Origin: Enterocola sp045611845
Lineage (GTDB): Bacteria > Bacteroidota > Bacteroidia > Bacteroidales > Paludibacteraceae
DNA: 64,000 nucleotides
Assembly (NCBI GenBank): GCA_045611845.1
Contig: JAZKXZ010000025.1
Location: forward strand, 186,001 to 250,000
Direction: 5' to 3'
Every line of letters starts with the position of its first letter. The first letter of the stretch is position 1. A model generated the notes under the pieces. It saw only the letters and a list, made by a program, of their open reading frames with translations. It did not search any database and was not told where the DNA came from. The translations under genes and the position numbers were made by a program. Of this stretch, positions 8,651 to 16,619 are shown one piece after another.

Positions 8651-9625
8651 TTAGTTTGTGAAGTCCGACATTTCTATAATGCCGTTTTGGATAGCATAAA
8701 TAGTGAGACCAGCAAGAGATTTGATGCTAGTTTTAGATGTGATGTTTTTTCTGTGAGAAATCACTGTATGTGTGCTAATGTTTAGTTTGTCTGCCACTTC
8801 TTTGTTTGAGTATCCTGCAAGTAAAAGTCGTAGCACGTCTATTTCTCTTTCTGTAAGTTCTATGTTTGGGTTTTCTGCTATTTGTACTGCAGGAGCAGAT
8901 GTAGAAATGATATTTGGTGTTTTGCCCTCAAATTTTTCCACAAGTGGAATAAGCACTGTGTCTTCTATTAATGTGTGGATTTTTAAGTCGTGTTCTAGGT
9001 CGAAAAGGCAGTTTAGCAGTTTGCGACGCAGATTGTTATTATCCTCAAATGGCAGATATTTAATAATAAGTCCCTTGATATCAGCAAGTTTGTCGTCGAT
9101 ATTGTCGTGATGATGTTTGTAGTCGATTACACTATAGTCGGCTAGTGAGGCAGAGCTTGCAGTGAAAGTAGGGGCTGAGTTATTTTGGTTTGCTAGTGAA
9201 ATCATATATGGAAACACAATGTCGTTTTCGTAGGCAAAGTGTTTTTTGATTTCATCGATATAGTTTTGAACAAAGTCTTCTAATAGTTTAATACCTGCGC
9301 AATTTGTTTCTTGAGAAATTTGCGTAACGTACTTAATTATTTTGTTTGCACGTTCGTTTAGGTAGTAATTGTGACAGTTTTGAAGGTATTTAACTACACA
9401 TTTTATGTCATCTAGGTTGAAATCTGGTATTGTTTTCACAGATTTGTTGGCAAATAGGGTGGCAAAGTGAAGATAAAGTGTAGGATTGATATTATTTTCC
9501 CTACAAATGTCTTCTACAGTTTTTTCTTTTACTATAAAAGGCACTCCTAAATGCTCTAGAAGCAATACTTGCTTGAAGTCTCGCTCTATAATATCTGCTA
9601 TTTTATCTGTGTTTTTAAATGACAT
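8651..9625 (-). CDS. Hemerythrin-like domain fused to a LuxR-type HTH regulator
   Basis: 324 residues. Residues 20-60 resemble the short N-terminal domain of ScdA/RIC repair proteins. Residues 75-235 form a hemerythrin-like four-helix bundle with potential diiron ligands His85, His129, Glu133, a KHHHD run (170-174), His212, His217 and Glu221. Residues 256-316 are a LuxR/GerE HTH (LTEREIDVLRLLLAGYSNKE). It could sense O2, NO or iron through a diiron site and control transcription; this is inference from the domains. ATG at 9625 is preferred over the TTG at 9634. Its promoter shares a palindrome with the neighbouring feo operon, so autoregulation and control of iron uptake are plausible. Confidence 0.8.
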   Translation of the reverse strand: MSFKNTDKIADIIERDFKQVLLLEHLGVPFIVKEKTVEDICRENNINPTLYLHFATLFANKSVKTIPDFNLDDIKCVVKYLQNCHNYYLNERANKIIKYVTQISQETNCAGIKLLEDFVQNYIDEIKKHFAYENDIVFPYMISLANQNNSAPTFTASSASLADYSVIDYKHHHDNIDDKLADIKGLIIKYLPFEDNNNLRRKLLNCLFDLEHDLKIHTLIEDTVLIPLVEKFEGKTPNIISTSAPAVQIAENPNIELTEREIDVLRLLLAGYSNKEVADKLNISTHTVISHRKNITSKTSIKSLAGLTIYAIQNGIIEMSDFTN

Positions 9626-9680
9626 GCCTAGCAAAAGTACAAAAAAATATTATAATAATGTGTATTTTTTCATTTTACTG

Positions 9681-9711
9681 CAAAGGTAGGTGGCTTTATT
9701 TTATGTGTCAA
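9681..9711 (-). promoter_or_regulatory. Promoter of the hemerythrin/LuxR gene
   Basis: Minus-strand TTGAC (9711-9707), a 20-base gap and TACCTTTG (9688-9681). The layout and flanking ACTGCAAAGGTA are nearly the same as in the feo operon promoter. Confidence 0.75.
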
Positions 9712-9727
9712 TCCCTATTTTTAGTGA
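9711..9727. promoter_or_regulatory. Operator-like palindrome at the hemerythrin/LuxR promoter
   Basis: ATCCCTATTTTTAGTGA differs from the palindrome at 8615-8632 only near its right arm. It overlaps the -33 box of the minus-strand promoter exactly as the site at 8592 does. Confidence 0.55.
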
Positions 9728-9760
9728 AAATGTCAGAGACAAAATTGTCAAAAAATAAAG

Positions 9761-9777
9761 TTGGCACGAAATTTGTA
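9761..9777 (+). promoter_or_regulatory. Sigma-54-like promoter upstream of dnaK
   Basis: TTGGCACGAAATTTGTA has GG at 9763-9764 and GT at 9775-9776 with exactly 10 bases between, and the -24 half TTGGCACG is a perfect consensus match. The -12 half reads TTGTA instead of TTGCA. No TAnnTTTG element was seen between here and the dnaK start. The predicted leader is about 100 bases. Confidence 0.5.
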
Positions 9778-9813
9778 GTAATATTAGTGAGCGTCGAACA
9801 GATTTGACGAATA

Positions 9814-9841
9814 ACGGACACTGCACGCAATGTCCATACAC
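9814..9841. repeat. Dispersed GGACA...TGTCC palindromic repeat, copy 1 (dnaK leader)
   Basis: A 28-base element with arms GGACA (9816-9820) and TGTCC (9831-9835) around CTGCACGCAA. It matches 47767-47794 with about three or four differences. It lies in the predicted 5' leader of dnaK. Confidence 0.6.
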
Positions 9842-9888
9842 AATGAAAAATTTAAAATAGAATAATAACAAATTAAAATATTACAATT

Positions 9889-11808
9889 ATGGGAAAAATT
9901 ATTGGTATTGACTTAGGAACAACAAACTCTTGTGTTTCTGTAATGGAAGGTAACGAACCTATCGTTATCACAAATGCTGAAGGTAAACGTACAACTCCTT
10001 CTATCGTGGCATTTATCGATGGTGGCGAACGTAAAGTAGGTGATCCTGCAAAACGTCAAGCTATCACAAACCCTAAAAAAACTATTTTCTCTATTAAACG
10101 TTTCATGGGTGAATCTTTTGACAATGTTTCTAAAGAAATCTCACGCATTCCTTACGTAGTAGAAAAAGGTGACAATAACACTCCACGTGTAAACATCGAC
10201 GGCCGTCAATATACACCACAAGAAATCTCTGCAATGGTGCTTCAAAAAATGAAAAAAACTGCAGAAGATTACTTAGGTTCTGAAGTAACAGAAGCTGTTA
10301 TCACAGTGCCTGCATACTTCAACGATGCTCAACGTCAAGCAACTAAAGAAGCTGGTGAAATTGCAGGTCTTAATGTAAAACGTATCGTAAACGAACCAAC
10401 TGCAGCTGCTCTTGCATACGGTCTTGACAAAACTGAAAAAGATATGAAAATCGCTGTATTCGACTTAGGTGGTGGTACATTCGATATTTCTATCCTTGAA
10501 CTAGGCGACGGTGTATTTGAAGTGAAATCTACCAATGGTGATACACACTTAGGTGGTGACGACTTCGACCACGTAATCATCGACTGGTTGGCTGAAGAAT
10601 TCAAAGCAGAAGAAGGTATTGATTTACGTGAAGACCCAATGGCTCTTCAACGTTTGAAAGAAGCTGCTGAAAAAGCTAAAATCGAGCTTTCTAGCACAAC
10701 TTCTTCAGAAATCAACTTACCATATATTATGCCAGTAAACGGTGTGCCTAAACACTTAGTTAAAACTCTTACTCGTGCAAAATTTGAACAACTTGCAGAC
10801 CGCTTAATCCAAGCTACAGTTGAACCTTGCCGTAAAGCAATGAGCGACGCTGGTCTTTCAAATTCAGAAATCGACGAAGTTATCCTAGTAGGTGGTTCTT
10901 CTCGTATTCCTGCTGTTCAAGCAATGGTAGAAAAAATCTTTGGTAAAGCTCCTTCAAAAGGTGTTAACCCAGACGAAGTTGTGGCAATCGGTGCTGCTAT
11001 CCAAGGTGGTGTGTTAACAGGTGAAGTAAAAGACGTATTGTTACTAGACGTAACTCCACTTTCACTTGGTATCGAAACAATGGGTGGTGTGATGACAAAA
11101 TTAATCGACGCAAACACTACTATCCCAACTCGTAAATCTGAAGTGTTCTCTACTGCTAGCGACAACCAACCTTCTGTACAAATCAACGTGCTTCAAGGTG
11201 AACGTCCAATGGCTCGCGACAATAAACAAATTGGTATGTTCCACTTAGACGGTATTCCTGCTGCTCCACGTGGTGTGCCTCAAATTGAAGTAACATTCGA
11301 CATCGACGCTAATGGTATCTTAAACGTATCTGCTAAGGATAAAGCTACTGGTAAAGAACAAAAAATCCGTATCGAAGCTTCTTCTGGCTTAAGCGACGAA
11401 GAAATTAAACGCATGAAAGCAGAAGCAGAAGCTAACGCAGAAGCAGATAAAAAAGAAAAAGAACGTATCGACAAACTAAACCAAGCTGACGGTATGATTT
11501 TCCAAACAGAAAAACAACTTAAAGAACTTGGTGATAAGATACCTGCAGATAAAAAAGCTCCTATCGAAGCTGCTCTAGGTAAACTTAAAGAGGCTCACAA
11601 ATCTCAAAACTTAGATGCTATCGATGCAGCAATGAAAGAGCTAAACGACGCATTCCACGCTGCTAGCCAAGATATGTACAATGCTGCTAATGCACAAGGT
11701 GGTGCTCAGGCAGACCCTAACTGCGGTGCTGGTGGTTGCGGCGCTCAAGGCGGTTCTCAAAACGCAGGCGACAACGTTCAAGACGCAGATTTTGAAGAGG
11801 TAAAATAA
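9889..11808 (+). CDS. dnaK: Molecular chaperone DnaK (Hsp70)
   Basis: ATP-driven chaperone for unfolded proteins in the cytoplasm, working with DnaJ and GrpE. The 639 residues start with GIDLGTTNSCV, carry FDLGGGTFD and GGSSRIPA in the ATPase domain, DVTPLSLGIET at the linker/substrate-binding domain, and an Ala/Lys-rich lid. The C-terminal tail is rich in Gly, Asn and Cys (PNCGAGGCGAQGG) and ends in EEVK, like the EEVD-type tails. No dnaJ or grpE is next to it. Codon use looks strongly biased, as expected for an abundant protein. A sigma-54-like site and a palindromic repeat lie upstream. Confidence 0.98.
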   Translation: MGKIIGIDLGTTNSCVSVMEGNEPIVITNAEGKRTTPSIVAFIDGGERKVGDPAKRQAITNPKKTIFSIKRFMGESFDNVSKEISRIPYVVEKGDNNTPRVNIDGRQYTPQEISAMVLQKMKKTAEDYLGSEVTEAVITVPAYFNDAQRQATKEAGEIAGLNVKRIVNEPTAAALAYGLDKTEKDMKIAVFDLGGGTFDISILELGDGVFEVKSTNGDTHLGGDDFDHVIIDWLAEEFKAEEGIDLREDPMALQRLKEAAEKAKIELSSTTSSEINLPYIMPVNGVPKHLVKTLTRAKFEQLADRLIQATVEPCRKAMSDAGLSNSEIDEVILVGGSSRIPAVQAMVEKIFGKAPSKGVNPDEVVAIGAAIQGGVLTGEVKDVLLLDVTPLSLGIETMGGVMTKLIDANTTIPTRKSEVFSTASDNQPSVQINVLQGERPMARDNKQIGMFHLDGIPAAPRGVPQIEVTFDIDANGILNVSAKDKATGKEQKIRIEASSGLSDEEIKRMKAEAEANAEADKKEKERIDKLNQADGMIFQTEKQLKELGDKIPADKKAPIEAALGKLKEAHKSQNLDAIDAAMKELNDAFHAASQDMYNAANAQGGAQADPNCGAGGCGAQGGSQNAGDNVQDADFEEVK

Positions 11809-11821
11809 GACCGCGTAGCAT

Positions 11822-11865
11822 AGCGGAGCGCAAATAACATTATGTGCAGCGGAACGCAAATAACA
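11822..11865 (+). repeat. Short direct repeat after dnaK
   Basis: AGCGGAGCGCAAATAACA (11822-11839) is followed 26 bases later by AGCGGAACGCAAATAACA (11848-11865). They differ at one base. It lies between the dnaK stop and its terminator; function unknown. Confidence 0.6.
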
Positions 11866-11904
11866 AAAACCACGGTTAATAAATAGAATATAACCTAAAA
11901 CGAA

Positions 11905-11938
11905 AGAGAGTGTAACTTTATGGTTGCACGCTCTTTTT
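11905..11938 (+). terminator. Intrinsic terminator of dnaK
   Basis: Stem AGAGAGTGTAAC (11905-11916) with GTTGCACGCTCT (11923-11934), one mismatch and one G-U pair, followed by a TTTT run. Confidence 0.8.
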
Positions 11939-12004
11939 ATTTTGTGGGGTAGAGCAGAGTTAAAAATAATTTATGTATATTTGCACTTGTAGAAGATAAA
12001 TATT

Positions 12005-12400
12005 ATGCTAAATGTAACAACTAAAATAGATAAAGAGGCAGCTATCGAAGAGGTTAGAGTATTAATGCAAGCGGTAGCTGATATTCGTGCATATTTTGGT
12101 TTTACTAGACAAACTTTTGCTTTGCTTTGCGATGTGCCTGTGCATTCGTATAGAGTGCTTGAACGTCATGGTAAAGGTGATTTGGTAACATTTCATAAGG
12201 TGTTTACTGTTTTAGCTAAAAAACTTTCTATAGATGTGAATTACTTACTAAGTAATCAATCGTATCCTCCTTATTTGTTTAAAAAAGAACATCTCGAAAT
12301 AAAGGAACACCTACATAAAGAGATGGAACTTTCTCTTCAAACTTCTTCTGAGGAAAAGACTCAACTAGACAATCTTCTAAGAAACGATGTCATTTTTTAA
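12005..12400 (+). CDS. Small HTH (XRE-like) protein
   Basis: 131 residues. The middle part, from DIRAYFGFTRQTFALLC to VNYLL, has the helix pattern of an XRE/Cro-type HTH (a start with IR..FGFTRQTFA, then a recognition-helix-like SYRVLER). The last 40 residues are charged and likely helical (KKEHLEIKEHLHKEME). It may be a DNA-binding regulator; its target is not evident. A TATATTTG -7 element at 11976-11983 gives a leader of about 15-20 bases. A short hairpin GTCATT-TTTT-AATGAC (12389-12404) covers the stop codon and may end transcription. Confidence 0.55.
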   Translation: MLNVTTKIDKEAAIEEVRVLMQAVADIRAYFGFTRQTFALLCDVPVHSYRVLERHGKGDLVTFHKVFTVLAKKLSIDVNYLLSNQSYPPYLFKKEHLEIKEHLHKEMELSLQTSSEEKTQLDNLLRNDVIF

Positions 12401-12460
12401 TGACTAATCTTTATTTTTTACTCTTCTTAATTCAGGTGTGTTGTGTTAATATATATTAAT

Positions 12461-12489
12461 AAAAGTTAACATTTAAAACGCTAACTTTT
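12461..12489. other. Inverted repeat upstream of the DUF4099-like gene
   Basis: AAAAGTTA (12461-12468) and TAACTTTT (12482-12489) form an 8-base inverted pair around a 13-base centre in a 226-base AT-rich gap. It is about 80 bases above the promoter and could be an operator or a weak terminator of the HTH gene. The rest of the gap shows nothing else I can name. Confidence 0.35.
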
Positions 12490-12571
12490 GTAAAGTACTT
12501 ATAATCAATGATAAAACTTTGTTGTAAGATTTGTATTACGATATTTTATATTAACATAACAATATAGTATG

Positions 12572-12601
12572 TTGGTATTTTGGAAAATTGTAGTATCTTT
12601 G
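12572..12601 (+). promoter_or_regulatory. Promoter of the 12.6-16.5 kb gene block
   Basis: TTG (12572-12574), 19 bases, TATCTTTG (12594-12601). Transcription would begin near 12606 and the first ATG is at 12627. Confidence 0.8.
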
Positions 12602-12626
12602 CAAAGTAATTTACAATAATAGCCTT

Positions 12627-14543
12627 ATGAAAAATAAATATGTAACAAACACGCCAAATGTTTTAGGTCTGCTTAATTACTTTAAAGATTTTTATAATCC
12701 TGATAAGCATATTATAAAACTAGAAGAGGTAGATTGGTATGACTTTGAGAAAAGAGGAGTTAATTTAGAGTTGATTCTTGAAAAAGAAATGGATTGCTTA
12801 CTTTCTGGTTGTTTGACAGATTTGTTTTGCATTAAAACAGAATGTATTGCTAAGGATACATTTACAGAACGTTATGCAAAGTTGCGTCTGTTTAAAGATG
12901 AACACGGAAAGGTAACTAATTTTATTTTTCCTCTTCTTAGAGAACGAAAAGTTCCAGATATGATTTTTAATTATAGATTATCTGAATGGCAGAAAAGGGA
13001 GCTTAATGAGAAGGGTCGCCTTGAAGGGTCAATCTCTGTAGTTATCGAAAAAAGCAAGAAACTTATTTTGCCTTATTTTGATAAAGAAACAAATCAATTA
13101 ATGTATCGCTGTATGGATTTTGTGAAGGTGCCAAATGAGTACAAGGGAAAGAAATTAGATATAGAAAAAGTAAGAAACTTGATTTACGGCAAAAAGGTGC
13201 CAGTGGAGTATGAGGAGGGGAAAATAGATGTGCTTTATATCGACCCTGTTGATGGTAAAATTAAAACAGAATTCGTATGGGAAGACTTTGATGATGTAAA
13301 TGTAACTATTAAAAAAGAATCTATGATAGGGGACAGTGTAATGGTGTCGCCACGAGTAACACATTACGGATTTTGGGAAAAAGGTACTATTATAGAAGTT
13401 GAAGATAATTCATTCAATGGTATTGTTCTTACTGTAGAAATGCCAAATGGTGATGTGTTTTTTGAGAGGGATGAACCTGAGTATCTTAAGAGAGAAGTAA
13501 TGCCATATTTTGCTATGCCAGATGAGATAGAAAAGGGATGTGAATTAATTTCTTATTATAATTGTAATATTACTAAAGCTATTCATGATGTAAGTACGAC
13601 AATAGCAACTATGATAGAGAATTATGGTAAATCTATAAATAGTGGAGAAAGTGAATGTTTTTCTATTGAGCATTATAAAAAGACTTTATTGAGCAAAAAG
13701 GAATGTTTAAAAGAACTACTAATATCAGAAAAATACGTTCATGGTGAAACTCAATACGATTTGGGTAAACAGGCATTACTTGTAATGAAAAATAAGATAA
13801 TCAAATTCTTATACAAAATGGAAGCAGATTTTCAAGACGAATATAGACTTTTAAAATTGAAAAATGATGGAACTTCATTTGTAAAAGGGATGGATTTTGT
13901 AGAGCCAGAAATTTATATACCATGTATATTTTGCGAAGACTTTTCAGTGGAATATACTATGTATTTAGGCAAAACCGAAGAGGGTAAGGAGATTTTGTGT
14001 ACTTTGATACTACAATTGACAAAAAGTGAAGATTTTTATCCTACTATCTACACTCTTGATGGAGGATTGTTACTTTGTGGTGATAAAATAAAATATTTAG
14101 AACCTAATATCACTCTTGAAACATTAAGGTCTTATTTAGTTGAATTTATACCTGTTGAAAATAAAGTTTACGAGTTGCCATTTAGTCATGAATATCCCGC
14201 ATTTGATAAATTAGGGTATGAGGTACGTTCTGTTATGAGCGAAGCCTACGAAATGATTTGTGATAAGAAGTTTCAGATGTTTAATCCTATGCCACTCGTG
14301 AAATTGCAAAGTTTAATGAAAGATACTTATGCTCAGGCAAAATATGTGAATAAACCATTTGATGACGAATATAATGATATTATCAAAGAATGTCAGAGAA
14401 AAGAGAAACTTATTTTGAAAAAACGCTATAAAGAGTTGTATACCTTGCTTCACGAAACAATGGTAGATCCGTATGACTATGTCGACCTAATGATTGAGTA
14501 TGCTCAAGTAGGACGTAAGTTGAAACAATTAGAACAATGTTAA
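12627..14543 (+). CDS. Large protein with DUF4099/DUF3945-like N-terminal part
   Basis: 638 residues, no signal peptide or membrane helix. Residues ~35-180 (VDWYDFEKRGV, then LLSGCLTDLF, then FDKETNQLMY) have the spacing seen in DUF4099 followed by the start of DUF3945. Those domains are usually found in proteins of Bacteroidetes conjugative elements. Residues ~230-290 look like a small beta domain (GDSVMVSPRVTHYGFWEKG), perhaps Tudor/KOW-like. The C-terminal half is not recognised; the last 60 residues are helical. No relaxase, topoisomerase or tra gene is nearby, so this is an orphan copy. It heads a five-gene run with short gaps. Function unknown. Confidence 0.5.
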   Translation: MKNKYVTNTPNVLGLLNYFKDFYNPDKHIIKLEEVDWYDFEKRGVNLELILEKEMDCLLSGCLTDLFCIKTECIAKDTFTERYAKLRLFKDEHGKVTNFIFPLLRERKVPDMIFNYRLSEWQKRELNEKGRLEGSISVVIEKSKKLILPYFDKETNQLMYRCMDFVKVPNEYKGKKLDIEKVRNLIYGKKVPVEYEEGKIDVLYIDPVDGKIKTEFVWEDFDDVNVTIKKESMIGDSVMVSPRVTHYGFWEKGTIIEVEDNSFNGIVLTVEMPNGDVFFERDEPEYLKREVMPYFAMPDEIEKGCELISYYNCNITKAIHDVSTTIATMIENYGKSINSGESECFSIEHYKKTLLSKKECLKELLISEKYVHGETQYDLGKQALLVMKNKIIKFLYKMEADFQDEYRLLKLKNDGTSFVKGMDFVEPEIYIPCIFCEDFSVEYTMYLGKTEEGKEILCTLILQLTKSEDFYPTIYTLDGGLLLCGDKIKYLEPNITLETLRSYLVEFIPVENKVYELPFSHEYPAFDKLGYEVRSVMSEAYEMICDKKFQMFNPMPLVKLQSLMKDTYAQAKYVNKPFDDEYNDIIKECQRKEKLILKKRYKELYTLLHETMVDPYDYVDLMIEYAQVGRKLKQLEQC

Positions 14544-14572
14544 AATCGCAAAAACTATAAAAATAATAAATT

Positions 14573-14818
14573 ATGACACAAGAAGAATTTTCTCGTTTGT
14601 TTAATCAATTTAGCGACGAGCCAAAAAGAGAACCAGATTTTTTACCTCCGCACAAAGAAGCATTAAGACAAATATGTGCGAGATATAAGAAAACAGAAGC
14701 AGAACTTACAGAAGCTGAGTGGGAAGAAGTAAGAGAGTTAGAAAAAGGATTAGCAAGGGCGTTAGAAGATCCTTGTGATGCATTCAGAGATTCTAATATT
14801 TGTGGTTCAATTTGGTAG
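14573..14818 (+). CDS. Small hypothetical acidic protein
   Basis: 81 residues, charged, probably mostly helical (TEAELTEAEWEEVRELEKGL), ending in ICGSIW. No family recognised. It lies 29 bases after the DUF4099-like gene and 30 bases before a metallophosphoesterase, on the same strand and with no promoter of its own, so it is probably co-transcribed. Coding is supported by the regular spacing and an ATG start. Confidence 0.55.
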   Translation: MTQEEFSRLFNQFSDEPKREPDFLPPHKEALRQICARYKKTEAELTEAEWEEVRELEKGLARALEDPCDAFRDSNICGSIW

Positions 14819-14848
14819 TTGTATGGTAGATTTCAATTAGAAAATACT

Positions 14849-15610
14849 ATGAAAATACAATATGCGTCTGATTTGCATTTGGAGTTTGCGGATAATTACA
14901 AGTTTGTAAATAGCATTCCATTTAAGGTGATGGGTGAGGTGTTGGTGCTTGCTGGTGACATTACTTATCTTAATGAAGATATTGTTATTGATAAGTTTTG
15001 GCAGTGGGCATCAGAAAACTTTCGCGAGGTTTTAATTGTGCCTGGCAATCACGAGTATTATAAAAATAATGACCTAGCAAGCTATGGCGATAGTTGGACA
15101 AAAGAGATTTTGCCAAATGTAAAATATTATCAGAACAAGGTGGTTCGCATTGATAATACAGATTTTATTTTGTCAACTCTTTGGTCGCGTATTAAGGTGC
15201 TTGAAGAGATGGAGGTTAGACGTGTTTTGTCGGATTTTAGACAAATTATGTATAATGGAGAAAGATTTCTACCTGTAAATTATAATGCAGAACACGAAAA
15301 ATGTTTGTCGTTTATAAAACAAAGTGTGGCAGAAAGTACTGCTGAACGCATAGTGGTGGTTACGCATCATTTGCCTACAGCTGCAGTGGTGGCACCGTGG
15401 CACAAAGGTAGTCAGACAGGTAGTGCTTTTGTAACTGAACTTTCTAAATTTATAGAAGATAGTCGCATTGATGCTTGGATTTATGGGCACTCACATACAA
15501 ATTTTGATGCAGAGATAGTAGGTACACATATAGTGAGCAATCAGTTGGGTTACTTACAGTTGAGTGAACAACGCTTTGGTTTTAGCGGAGAGAAGTTTAT
15601 TGAGGTGTAA
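14849..15610 (+). CDS. Calcineurin-like metallophosphoesterase
   Basis: 253-residue cytoplasmic phosphoesterase with the full metal-binding set: DLHLEF (Asp and His), LAGDI, VPGNHEYY, VTHHLP and YGHSHTN. This is the calcineurin-like fold; the substrate (nucleotide, phosphodiester or protein) cannot be told. I chose the ATG at 14849 (MKIQYASDLHLEF) because the family begins right at the first strand; the in-frame TTG at 14819 adds an unrelated 10-residue leader. A second, unrelated phosphoesterase follows after 11 bases. Confidence 0.88.
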   Translation: MKIQYASDLHLEFADNYKFVNSIPFKVMGEVLVLAGDITYLNEDIVIDKFWQWASENFREVLIVPGNHEYYKNNDLASYGDSWTKEILPNVKYYQNKVVRIDNTDFILSTLWSRIKVLEEMEVRRVLSDFRQIMYNGERFLPVNYNAEHEKCLSFIKQSVAESTAERIVVVTHHLPTAAVVAPWHKGSQTGSAFVTELSKFIEDSRIDAWIYGHSHTNFDAEIVGTHIVSNQLGYLQLSEQRFGFSGEKFIEV

Positions 15611-15621
15611 AAGAGATAATA

Positions 15622-16215
15622 ATGAAAATTATGAATTTTAAGTTTGATGCAGATAAGGTGTTTTTTACATCTGATACACACTTTTATCATTCTAATATTA
15701 TAGGTTTCTGTAATAGACCTTTTAAAAGTGTAGAGGAAATGAATGAAACGCTAATTAAGAATTGGAATAGTGTGGTAGGTGAGGATGATATTGTATTTCA
15801 TTTGGGAGACTTTTGCTTGGGAGGTTCTGTGGAGTGGACTGATGTGTTAGATAAATTAAATGGAAAAATTTATCTAATAGTGGGTAATCACGATATTAAA
15901 AATCTAAGACAAGGATATAGGAATAGGTTTGAGCACATTTCTATGCAAATGCATATTGAAATAGGGAAGCAAAAGATTTATTTAAATCACTTTCCATTTT
16001 TGTGTTTTGGTGGTGCTTATCGTGAAACTTGGCAACTATTTGGGCATGTTCACACTAGTGAATACAATACTGGTATTGATGCCCCTAGATTAACAATGCT
16101 TTTTCCTACTCAATATGATGTTGGTGTGGATAACAATAATTTCACTCCTGTTTCATTTTATCAAGTGAAGGCAATTATCGAAAAACAAATTGAGGAATTT
16201 GGGAATAAAAACTAA
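15622..16215 (+). CDS. Metallophosphoesterase, short type
   Basis: 197 residues with FTSDTHFYHSNII, HLGDFCLGG, IVGNHD, NHFPFLCF and FGHVHT, the metal ligands of the calcineurin-like family in order. The DTHFxHxNI start and small size match the short phosphoesterases often carried by phages and accessory regions. It differs in length and sequence from the phosphoesterase just upstream, so the pair is not a recent tandem duplication. Substrate unknown. The gap to the next gene is 3 bases. Confidence 0.85.
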   Translation: MKIMNFKFDADKVFFTSDTHFYHSNIIGFCNRPFKSVEEMNETLIKNWNSVVGEDDIVFHLGDFCLGGSVEWTDVLDKLNGKIYLIVGNHDIKNLRQGYRNRFEHISMQMHIEIGKQKIYLNHFPFLCFGGAYRETWQLFGHVHTSEYNTGIDAPRLTMLFPTQYDVGVDNNNFTPVSFYQVKAIIEKQIEEFGNKN

Positions 16216-16218
16216 AGT

Positions 16219-16551
16219 ATGAATATCTTTAAGAAAATAGTGTCACTTTTTAAGAAGAAAGAAAAACCACATCCATATAAAGTAGATTTGACAAAGGTTA
16301 AGGCGAGTCAAATAGATATTTCGGTAGAAGAATTAATTAGAATGCGTTTCCCTGAAGATCTCTGGGAGGAAAGCAGAACTGCTGCGTGTGAATGTATAAG
16401 ATTGGGCATAGATCTTAATAGTCATGAGATTCAGTATATGGCTTGGGTGTTGAGGAGTGAAATGGAAGTAGAGAATTTTAATATTCCACCACACTTATAT
16501 TATTTGCGACGAAAAGCAGATTATGAAGAACGTAAGGCAAAAGAAAAATAA
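16219..16551 (+). CDS. Hypothetical protein, 110 residues
   Basis: Starts with an amphipathic, Lys-rich segment (MNIFKKIVSLFKKKEK) that could touch a membrane, then a helical domain with IRMRFPEDLWEESRTAACE. No family recognised. It lies 3 bases after the second phosphoesterase and ends before an independent promoter, so it is probably the last gene of the 12.6-16.5 kb operon. Confidence 0.55.
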   Translation: MNIFKKIVSLFKKKEKPHPYKVDLTKVKASQIDISVEELIRMRFPEDLWEESRTAACECIRLGIDLNSHEIQYMAWVLRSEMEVENFNIPPHLYYLRRKADYEERKAKEK

Positions 16552-16561
16552 ATTGAGGAAT

Positions 16562-16592
16562 TTGAAAAAGTATAGGTAATTGAGTATCTTTG
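16562..16592 (+). promoter_or_regulatory. Promoter of the MATE gene
   Basis: TTG (16562-16564), 20 bases, TATCTTTG (16585-16592). It overlaps an in-frame upstream extension (TTG at 16590) of the MATE reading frame, which rules that start out. Confidence 0.8.
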
Positions 16593-16619
16593 TGCCCCGA
16601 TTGTGGAGATATAAGGAAA

